From positions 186,001-250,000 of the forward strand of contig CAZFQS010000002.1 of assembly GCA_964521285.1 (NCBI GenBank): a stretch of DNA of 64,000 nucleotides, given 5' to 3'. The notes beneath the pieces are model-generated. The model made no database searches and was not told the DNA's origin. It saw nothing but the letters and a program-made list of their open reading frames with translations. Positions 56,701-63,000 of this stretch are shown piece after piece. The translations under genes and the position numbers were made by a program. Source of the DNA: G020354785 sp964521285 (GTDB lineage Bacteria > Bacteroidota > Bacteroidia > Bacteroidales > UBA10428). The first letter of the stretch is position 1. The number at the start of each line of letters is the position of its first letter.

Positions 56701-56927
56701 TGTTGCCTAATCCCATTAAACAAAAAGCCATTATTAAATTTCCAAATGAAGAGAATGAAAACTTTACATTCTATCTCAAAGATTTAACCGGGAATATCAT
56801 AATTATTTACGGAAATATCACTTCTGATTCATATGAACTGGATCGTGGAGATCTGCCACCGGGTTTATATGTACTTGAGCTGTCAAATAAGAAAATAACT
56901 TACCGGATCAGGATAATATTTGACTAG
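47745..56927 (+). CDS. Giant secreted beta-helix protein with five modules, T9SS cargo
   Basis: A 3060-aa surface protein; the signal peptide covers about residues 1-32 (ending ISGQ). Five parallel beta-helix modules follow (about 33-570, 571-1106, 1107-1542, 1543-2085, 2086-2522). Modules 2 to 5 open with a Cys-Gly (571, 1107, 1543, 2086) then a WxADTIxVxCDV strand, and all hold EPGTYVEF-like turns, NNxI helix rungs and an INxGTPDTTGL-like C-cap; modules 1 to 4 end in an Ig-like linker. An Ig-like domain (about 2525-2605), a LGNDTTLYPGQTIMLDGG segment (about 2610-2670), FN3-like sequence, a cadherin-like domain (about 2865-2960) and a T9SS domain (LPNPIKQKAIIKF, GLYVLELSNKK) follow. The repeats resemble right-handed helices that bind or cleave sugars, but I see no certain active site. 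Confidence 0.85.
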   Translation: MMTLKIRLWKNCIIFLIAPIFLNIFLSAISGQSTIYVQGTIPGDTTWNANTVKVTGDVTVNGTLAIEPGTYVEFQGHYRLNVNGMLAIGTPTDSIIFTINDATGFYDFDSTDGGWNGIYLGTQSYSHFEYCKVKYGKVSDELWGSNIISVDKDDTLKIKNTDFIYNYSKNAVIGGTEAFIYIRQSNISDNFCSGIGCHSSYLEIDSCAVINNTRTGITFIKSEAFITNNIISKNNEIGIYSFTPAKSFIEWNYIAHNKCGIFIQGPFLPENGLIYNNKIVDNRPNGGIYLVDHHYPIINNTICNNISFSDGGGLRLIKYRSKLNNNTIINNSAPSGGGIWLSNSRPYIHNCIIRGNNASQEGNQVYFNPDIVGNNTLNISIDYCNIEGSKEAFGGVEFLGKYENNIDNLPYFLDPENGDYSLTDSSFCINAGTPDTTGLNLPAFDLAGNLRIYPGAVQRIDIGAYEFQDEPVNKPPILDKTDNQEIFVSTSKDIVVSYSETDPNDSVSIEISSSVPNINIESVIIDTSLISLKIIPEKRWTGTGHIFIILSDKAGHFVTDTFTVNVTNEVCGEIIGDVIWNADTIKVNCDVNVAGNLTIEPGTYVEFQGHYQLKVNSLQAIGTSADSIIFTINDTTGFHDFNSTAGGWNGIRIIPGRESYFEYCKVKYGKKFGEIQQRSSIINSELSNTLVIKNCDLTYNYSNIGGVVGGAESSINIIKCNISNNFCYGIRGHCSCRLEVDSCVITNNDGVGISCYEGRAYITNNIISNNNGTGISENEGSTYISGNVIAHNKCGINIQGSDFPGSGFIFNNKILYNSPQGGIRMGLNDYPIINNIIAGNSSSSLGGGIYLSLSYAKLINNTIVNNSAQSGGGISFRYLEKDIYNCIIRGNVASQSGNQIYCYSSSTPDDYNFTLNGQISYCNIEGGKEAFGGFEFLGKYENNIDELPYFLDPENGDYSLTDSSPCINAGIPDTTGLNLPEFDFAGNPRIYGGRIDAGAYEFQGIIANGPPRIEKIIDQEILPFNTKFLTVNFYDPDSGDLCTLLGVFSDTPEVKIHDLVDNSSSVNFVIAPDSGWLGNGEIQIQVTDNHGNIGLQKFQVIVSKTVCGLIKENTVWAVDTIKVACDVTIGKGITLKIQPGTIVEFTDSCQLNVLGSIVAIGNKDFRITFTSSDTTGFYNFTHKGWQGIRLNGDGIAEFRYCDFLFARNENNGGALYDYSGKYSLSVTNCNFYNNFSQQHGGAVYLGISSVLEFKNNIFLNNHAYLGGAVFVDYLNLDIVNNLFINNQAYEGAAIYTVSGAPRLINNTFVGNKAERSGGGLTIYNGNIINCIIWGNETGFSGKEVNLKGSVTFSNCIIEGGINGIAYSEYDYSFLSDVYSSDPNFISIPDFDFHLTDSSVAINSGTIDTSGLSLPLFDLDGNPRIYAGINRNIDIGAYEFQNDPINRKPVILFPENLFLNISTSEREVVNYVDPDPGDIHTLNITSNTENLKIINVSGDTSGSYFDLLPVQNWKGRATITIRVEDSHDNVAEHSCEVLVGHLACGNILDNTIWDADTIHVTCDVTVTENALLKIMPGTVVLFHGFHSIEVLGQINATGTESEKIVFTSEDSAGFYSVYNDGYVYEEKIGWNRIYLRNNSIDIRISVFKHCIFKYASNSALYASFYPAIEVINCEFKYNISGAVRAWNARSLIKNCIFTNNNSRFRAGAIWGEMVSIIDSCIFKNNLSVEDAGAIYLSNGDHKVTNSLFESNSVRSGACLKSSYGYSGNTRISKNIFINNTSLHGGTGAAILNSGVLFDNNLVCKNIGNNSPYISAGASGGIYTYGNPTLINNTIVYNKVSNGMGGGLCIEESSVPVVYNAIIYGNKSESVMNQINFYNGNSSTGLSIINSNIQGGKEEITGVGNILMYENNIETDPKFLTDTLQAGTPLVIEPSYLALSDSSHCINSGTPDTTGLNLPEFDLNGNPRIYPGIIQRIDIGAYEFQGEPENRPPILEKTDDQEIFVSTSKNIVVSYSETDPNDSVSVNISSSIPNICIDSVIINTSRISFKIIPEKRWTGTGNNIISLYDKAGHVVSDTFAVNVTNEVCGTISGDMMWDADTIIVNCDVNVKGNLTIKPGTYVEFQGHYQLKVNSLQAIGTLTDSIIFTINDTTGFHDFSSTDGGWNGIFIGLGGSPSSFEYCKIKYGKTFGDIWYNNCNIITADDSKLEIKNSDLSYNYSNIGGGGVIVGAMASIKIKESNISNNFCSGIGSHYSDLEIDSCVITNNDGNGIIYVSSSRASITNNIISNNNGRGISTGEPLRSIISGNYIAYNKCGISIREFDVPENGLISNNIIAHNSPEGGIYMKEHNYPIVNNIICNNISNSDNCGGGITLSLCNPKLINNTILNNSAPTGGGLWIISHGEEILNCIFRGNFASQSGNQFYYYDWFGYGDNPTFNTTISNCNIEGGKEAFGGLEYLGKYESNIDELPYFLDPENGDYSLTDSSPCINAGTPDTTGMNLPEFDFAGNPRISDLTIDMGAYEYYSDDLKIILQPVNETKCLVDSVIFVTNAVGGVTGYQWQKEGIDIHGASNRFLVMDSLLLGNAGNYNCIIEGISETISTDTVKLSILNIDLGNDTTLYPGQTIMLDGGDQAETWLWSDGSTGRYYLVDATGVYWLEATNSIGCVSSDTISVSYQYPFNEELAFVTYDNTTGKNIIVWNKTPDTGTKNYIIYKAYENDYLSLDTISYGEDNNYYIDELTDLPGFSNKYALTTIDMCENESVLDNPHKMLNISGYVDHSKGLTLSIEEYQGTNYDKYYIFRGSDPLSLELADSINHVGFYTSYIDSAYPYNETYYQAGIKLTEKYIININGSEREFRYSLSNLYFKPRNNSAPYDIILSNNRIDENMPEDTEVGIISALDYDLEDHHRFHLVSGPGDSDNNNFQIINDKLITAVSFDFESTTENSIRIRAVDDGPANMFYEKVFKIYINDLIESGTIKHIYDDKVIVLPNPIKQKAIIKFPNEENENFTFYLKDLTGNIIIIYGNITSDSYELDRGDLPPGLYVLELSNKKITYRIRIIFD
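47841..55313 (+). repeat. Five beta-helix modules within one gene
   Basis: Four modules span about 540 codons and the third about 436. Modules 2 and 5 are nearly identical in DNA over roughly 49549-49690 and 54093-54234 (shared GCACTACCAATTGAA and GATACAACCGGATTTCATG), while modules 3 and 4 have diverged. This points to recent duplication or gene conversion within the gene. Confidence 0.85.
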
Positions 56928-57033
56928 TTAGAGATAAAAAAAATCCTTCAGACTGATTATTTGTAAGTTAAATTAATGTATTAATATTGCAGTTATATTT
57001 TATTTTCAATATTATTATAATTCAATTTTCTGT

Positions 57034-57687
57034 ATGGGCTTTAAAAGAAATATTATCTATTCTGTCATGAGAAAGTCTCGTGAAAAAAAACTTCATCAAC
57101 TTTTAAATTACCTTAAACCAACAGAAACAGATTTGTTTTTAGATGTAGGAGCCTCGAATAATACAAAATCTCCAGTTGAAAATTATATCATAATGAGATA
57201 TCCCTATCAAAATAATATTACGACTCTTTCAATTTATGATTTGCCTCAGCTAAACAAAGATTATCCTCATATAAAAACAGTAATTTATGATGGCAAGATT
57301 TTCCCTTTTAAAGACAATCAATTTGATTTGGCACACTCAAATGCAGTTATCGAACATGTAGGTGACTGGGACAGACAGAAATTTTTTTTAAGTGAAATGA
57401 ACAGAGTATCCAGAAGGGGCCTCTTAACTACTCCAAATAAGTTTTTCCCCTTTGAGCTCCATTATAAAGTTCCTTTTCTTCACTGGATGGACAATAAAAG
57501 ATTCAAAAGAATTGCGGATAAATATATTTATGACATGAGCCATTTCCCTGTTTCTCTTTTAAGGAAAAAAGATCTTATCCGATTAGCCGAAGAAACAGGT
57601 CTTCCGAACTATATAATTCTGAATAATAAATTTTTAGGTATGAACATGACTTTCTCCTTGCTATGGAGCGAGAAAGGTTTTGATTGA
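57034..57687 (+). CDS. Class I SAM-dependent methyltransferase
   Basis: A 217-aa predicted cytoplasmic methyltransferase. The SAM-binding motif I is LFLDVGASNNTKS (about 34-46), shorter in glycines than usual, and motif II/III equivalents are IYDGKIFPFKDNQFDLAHSNAVIEHVGDW, with the acidic D-L-A-H-S-N-A-V-I-E-H-V stretch that marks Methyltransf_11 proteins. The substrate is unknown. It lies between the giant beta-helix gene and the broken lyase gene, 21 bases before the latter, and may modify a sugar of the same surface polymer. It does not have the zinc-binding or C-terminal domains of the C-methyltransferase at 18449. Confidence 0.75.
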   Translation: MGFKRNIIYSVMRKSREKKLHQLLNYLKPTETDLFLDVGASNNTKSPVENYIIMRYPYQNNITTLSIYDLPQLNKDYPHIKTVIYDGKIFPFKDNQFDLAHSNAVIEHVGDWDRQKFFLSEMNRVSRRGLLTTPNKFFPFELHYKVPFLHWMDNKRFKRIADKYIYDMSHFPVSLLRKKDLIRLAEETGLPNYIILNNKFLGMNMTFSLLWSEKGFD

Positions 57688-57708
57688 GGTAGTAATATTT
57701 TTAACATA

Positions 57709-58608
57709 ATGAAGAATTTAAAATACCTGATTTTATTCGGTTCAGTATTATATTCATGCGAAAAGCCTAAATATGGAACTGTAACCTTTAACGATTATTT
57801 TAATTACATTTATTATCATGATTTTGAATATAATACATTAGGCGAGTATAGAGAATCAGAGTGGGAAATTGACTGGAACTATCCTGAATGGACTAACAGG
57901 CCTGTTCCCCCTGAAATTTTAATTAATGACGATACAGAAAATGGTACCAAGGTTATGAGATGGCATTTACCTGAGGGATCCCTTGGTCCTGCAGAGGGTG
58001 GAGGACAGTGGTATACAAAACTTGATTCCGCTTATGACGAACTTTATTTTTCATATAAACTAAAATTTAAACCTGACTTTAAATGGGTTCTGGGAGGGAA
58101 AATACCTGGACTAAGAGGAGGGCCTGAATGGCCTTGAGCCGATCCTCCCGGATGGAGCGATGGCTTTGTAGCTCTTTTAATGTGGAATAGTACTCCTCAA
58201 ATTACATTTTATTATTATCACCATGACCAGGATCATTTGTATGGTGATAGTAAAGCATGGGATTATAATATAGAGTCGGGGTTATGGTATACAATTACAG
58301 TCAGAATTGTAATGAACACCCTCAATGCAAATGGCGGAAACAATGATGGCATATTAGAAGGATTTATTGACGGGAAAATGGTGTGCCAAATTACTGGTTT
58401 ACGCCTTAGGAACTTTGAAACAATTGGCATTGATAAATTATGGATTACCTAATTCTTTGGAGGTAATACTGAAGAATGGGCGTCTCAGAGAGATGAGTGG
58501 ATTGATGTGGATGATTTTATTGTATTTACTTATAAAGATAATGTTATTGTGCCGCGAGGTAATACTCCCAGCTCCAGGGGAAGAATATTATTACAGCCAG
58601 ACTTATAA
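57709..58608 (+). pseudogene. PL14-like polysaccharide lyase lipoprotein, broken by two in-frame stops
   Basis: One reading frame continues through 299 sense-or-stop codons, ending in TAA at 58606, but has TGA at codon 143 (58135-58137) and TAA at codon 248 (58450-58452). There is no frame change: the frame of the open pieces before, between and after is the same. The N-terminus ends in a lipobox (FGSVLYSC) and would make a lipoprotein. Downstream motifs, FKWVLGGKIPGLRGG, FYYYHHDQDHLYGD and RLRNFETIGIDKLWIT then FFGG, fit a polysaccharide lyase of the alginate/glucuronan type (PL14-like by recall). The context just before TGA (EWP) and after TAA (WIT, FFGG) shows no loss of coding sequence, so the mutations look recent. 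Two different stop codons argue against programmed readthrough. Confidence 0.75.
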
Positions 58609-58668
58609 TTTATTATTATCTGAAAATATTATTTAAGCAATAATATTTATTTATCAATTCAGTCTTAA

Positions 58669-59703
58669 CTAGAAACGATTTTTAATTATTCTGGTTATTG
58701 TATTATCAGGTAATTTTCTACCTAAGTTAAGCAATGGATTTAAAAGTTTATGAGGCAATGTTAAATAATTTGTAGAACAATGTGTAGCAAGAACCTCTTG
58801 TGCCCCTAGTGATTTCTTGAATAAAATTAAGCCTTTGCCGGATTTATCTGTTGGTATACCTCCTAAATTAAAATAATTAAACTGTTTTTCTTTGAGCTCC
58901 TTTATTAGGCAATACATTATATAATAAGGTATTCCCATACTATAAGCGTTACTATTTGAACCAATTAAAAAAGCATAGGCATTTTTAGCGTATGTCAAGA
59001 CCATAGTTATACAGTTTATTTCATCATTCACTTTTACATAATACAGACTTGTAATCTTATTACTGATTATTTTCTTCAATACAATTTTATCTAGATAAGG
59101 TATATAAAAATATGAATACTTCGAATAACCCTTTGATAGTCTTGTTTTTTTTGTTTCTTCCAATAAAGAAATTAAGTTATCCAGAATTTTCATTGAATCA
59201 CCCTCTATAAATTCAGCTTTAGATTTTATTGCTAATTTTACTTTTCTTAATAGCAGTCTGTTAAAATTATTCTGAATTTCTTCACTTGATTGAAGTAAAT
59301 TTATTACGTACTCACATCTGTTTGTAATTTTCAGGGTACTTTTATTTATCATATAAGTCATTTTGTAATCATATGACTTTACAATCAATCTTCTGAATTT
59401 TTTTAAAATTGCAAAATCCAAAAGCCCATCAAACAGTAAAGGTATTGTCTCTTTATTTGAGGCCTGGAATGCCGGACCTGAAAAGAAGAATAATTTTTTG
59501 TTGTTTGAGTTTTTATAATTTATTATTAATCCGGCAATTTTTCCTATAACTACATTGTCTTTGACAAAATTCAGGTAAACAGGTCTTTTATCCTTATCAG
59601 CAAAGGATTCAATCCACTCAGATGTTATTAATATATTAAATTCAAATTTATTCAGATCAGATTTCCATTCCTGTGGATTTATTATTTCAGTAACTTCTAT
59701 CAT
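58669..59703 (-). CDS. FemAB/GNAT-like acyltransferase protein
   Basis: A 344-aa protein of the FemAB-type GNAT fold. FFFSGPAFQAS near residue 75 and a second GNAT-like half (KITSLYYVKVNDEINCITMVLTYAKNAYAFLIGSNSNAYSMGIPYYIMYCLIKELKEK) match the family that transfers amino acids from aminoacyl-tRNA or acyl groups from CoA. FNYFNLGGIPTDKSGKGLILFKKSLGAQEV is the usual C-terminal pattern. In polysaccharide loci such proteins may attach an amino acid to an amino sugar. It is convergent with the broken lyase gene (60 bases apart). Its upstream region, 59704 onward, is shared with the divergent beta-helix gene. The substrate is unknown. Confidence 0.8.
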   Translation of the reverse strand: MIEVTEIINPQEWKSDLNKFEFNILITSEWIESFADKDKRPVYLNFVKDNVVIGKIAGLIINYKNSNNKKLFFFSGPAFQASNKETIPLLFDGLLDFAILKKFRRLIVKSYDYKMTYMINKSTLKITNRCEYVINLLQSSEEIQNNFNRLLLRKVKLAIKSKAEFIEGDSMKILDNLISLLEETKKTRLSKGYSKYSYFYIPYLDKIVLKKIISNKITSLYYVKVNDEINCITMVLTYAKNAYAFLIGSNSNAYSMGIPYYIMYCLIKELKEKQFNYFNLGGIPTDKSGKGLILFKKSLGAQEVLATHCSTNYLTLPHKLLNPLLNLGRKLPDNTITRIIKNRF

Positions 59704-60096
59704 TATAACTATATAAATATTTCTTAGCCATCTAAAGTTAACGTATAGTCAATAGTTAAATACTGAGCTTTACATATAATGCAGACTGGAAATCAAATTT
59801 AACAATATTTACAGACGAAAATAAACATTTTTCCGTTTTTTATCTTAGCATTAATCCTTTATTTTTTATAATGTGATTTTTATATATAGGTAATTTCTTA
59901 TTTGCCTTTGTTGCTTTGAAAATAAAATTGCTATATGTCTGCTCATTTTCTAAAGATTTTACTTTATTTCAAGGTCAATTGTGCATTTTAGTTCGGTAAA
60001 CCTTGATTTTTTCAACATATTTTATTAATATTGAGCCCTTTTACTAAAAACTTAATTATCATTACATAAGAACCTGGGCATTATTTGTTTGTTTAA
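59704..60096 (+). promoter_or_regulatory. 393-base divergent intergenic region
   Basis: It separates the FemAB-like gene (minus) and the beta-helix gene (plus). For the minus gene, CAAATTTA at 59794-59801 is the complement of TAAATTTG, a TAnnTTTG -7 match, 91 bases from its ATG. Toward the plus gene, TCAAGGT (59969-59975) pairs with ACCTTGA (60000-60006), followed by six T to 60012, 84 bases before the ATG. No gene is visible here. Confidence 0.35.
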
Positions 60097-63000
60097 ATGA
60101 ATAAAAACTACATGGCTTGTTATCATACAAGATACTTAAAATATCTGTTTGTTGTTATTCTTAATTTAAGCTTTATATATAATTCATTTAATCAAACCCA
60201 AAAAGTAGATATATCATTTCAGCAAATTTTTATTATTCCGGAAAATGTTAATATCAGTGATGATTGTGGCAGGTTTTATTCAATTTTCACATATGATTTA
60301 ACCAGTAAAATAACGTTTGAGATTACAGGAGGCAATGTAAATGGTAATTTTGCCGTTAATCCGGATAACGGTAATATAAGAATTAATAATACAACTAATC
60401 TGTCACCCGGGAAGCGTGAATTGATCATCAGGGCAAAAGATGGTGATTTTTATGATATAGATACAGCAGTAATTCTTATTAAAGCCGCTGGTAATTGTGT
60501 TTTCATTGATCCGTATTATTCAGGGACTGAGAGAGGTACACGATTGGAACCATATAATTCATGGACAGATATTCCAGCTTTCACCCCAGGATATGCATAT
60601 CTTCAAAAAAGGAATACTAAATACTCGGAAGATAGAATTCTCGTCCCTTCACCCGGGGGTACTTATGATAATCATATAATTCTGGGTGCTTACGGGCAGG
60701 GTAACAGACCTGAATTAGACGGAATAGATGCAGGCGCTGATAAAAGAGGAATATTAATTGGCGACTATGACAATAATTATCCTGCCGGGTATATTGATAT
60801 ATTTTCATTTGTGATCTATAACTGGTCACACTCAGGAATAGATATATATCCCAACAGCAATCATATTTCAATATGGGATGTTGATATTTCTCATAGTCAG
60901 AACTTTGCAGGGATTTACATATATCATAATCTGGCAAATCCCGATGCAAAACTGTACAATCGGATATACAATACTGTATCTCACGATAATTATGAATCTC
61001 ACGGGATTAAATTTGAAGGAAGCGGAAATTCGGTAACTAATTGTCAGACTTTTAATAATAAGAGTCATGGATTACATTTGAGTAAATGGACATCAGATAA
61101 TCTGGTTAATTATTTACTCTCATTTGATAACGGCCACTCCGGCATCAACATAGATGGTGATACAAACAGAGTTTATAATTCAATACTCCATAACAACTAT
61201 AATGGTGTTAGATTTAGTACAGATGCTCATGAAAATACAGTTATACATTGCATAACAAGGAATAATAGCGGAAGTGGCGTAGCTTTTATTGATAGTGTTT
61301 TTAATACAAAGGCCGAAAATATAGTATCCGACAATAATCTTGGTAATGGAATAATGTTTAGCAGTTCTGCAACTAACATTACTGTCTGTAAATCTGAAAT
61401 TTGTAATAACCAGGAAGCCGGAATACTTGCTAATTCTGCCTCAAATTTACCTTCGGCTAAAATACTAATAAACACAAATATTATAAATGAAAATCGCATT
61501 GGTATAAAGATACACGAATCAGATAAAACAGAGGTATATAATAATACTCTTTATAATAACACAGAGGATAATGATATCACAATTTATTCAAGTGAAGCAG
61601 TTATTAAAAATAATATATTAAAAAACATTTCAGGTGATTGTGTAAAAAGTAATAATTTATTTTATCAAAATACAAACCCGGAATTTTTAAATCCTTATAT
61701 AAATGATTTCAGGTTAAATTTTAATTCTCCTGCTATAGATGCCGGAGTTGATGTAGGTCTGGATTATGATTTTGACGGTAATCAGGTACCATTCAATACA
61801 TATCCGGACATAGGGGCCTATGAATTTGTCCTGAGAAATCCATCCGATACACTACCACATGCGCCATCAAATCTTTCCGCTAATGCAACACACTATTATC
61901 AAATAGTAATTAACTGGAAAGATAATTCTGATAATGAATATGGTTTTGAAATAGAACGATCGCTTAATCCGGAAAGTGGCTTTCAGAAAATCCATACTGT
62001 ATATCAGAATGTAACTTCTTTTACCAATAGCGGCCTCTCTCCCCTCACTACGTATTATTACAGGATCAAAGCATACAATAATATAGGATCTTCCGGGTAC
62101 ATTAGTATAATAAGCATTACCACACCTGCCGTTCCTCCTCCAAATGCACCTTCATCACTCAGAACCACAAATGTCAGAGCCAGCTATGTTTCTTTAAGGT
62201 GGAATGATAATTCAAATGATGAAGAAAAGTTTGAACTGGAAAGATCAAATATTTCAGGCGATGGATTTTCTGTAATTGCAACCCTCAGCGCAAACCAGAC
62301 AACTTATACTGATAACGGTCTTACACCGACAACAACGTACTATTACAGAACAAGAGCGTATAGCCAGTATGGTTACTCAACATATTCAAACGAACTTAGT
62401 GTTGCCACAACTGCTTTACAACCTCCTGTAGCACCAACTAACCTAAGCGCGTCAGATATTACGAAAAACTCATTATTATTATACTGGGAAGATAATTCTA
62501 ATAATGAAGAAAGTTTTAGAATTTACAGATCATTAACTTCCGGAAGTGGATTTAATGAAATAGGCTATGTTGGTGCAAATATTAGTCAATTTACTGATGA
62601 CGGATTAGAACCTAATACTACTTATTATTACAGAATCAGGGCATATAATGAAGATGGCATTTCAGCATATTCAAACGAACTAGAAACCACAACGCTGCCA
62701 CCACTACCTCCTGAGACACCAGGTAATTTGACAACGACATATATATCTGATAACTCAACAACCCTGGAATGGACTGATAACTCAAATAATGAATCAGGGT
62801 TTGAGATCTTCAGAACATTCGCTGATAGCATCAATTATCAGTTAATTCATACGACAAATAAGAATATAAACACATACACTGACAGTTTATTACTTTCAGA
62901 CACCACTTATCTTTACAGTGTCAGAGCGATAAATGATGATGGAATCTCCGGTTTTACAAATATTTTGTCAGTTACAACCTTATCATCTCCTCCTCCGGGA

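Noticed and set aside
58180..58452. Open frame that could be a separate small gene downstream of the lyase fragment
   Set aside because: It is in the same frame as the upstream piece and continues the same lyase-like protein across a single TGA codon, so I treated it as part of one broken gene.
60497..60949. Short frames on either strand inside the beta-helix gene
   Set aside because: They lie inside the long open frame beginning at 60097, which matches its paralogue at 41729 all through.
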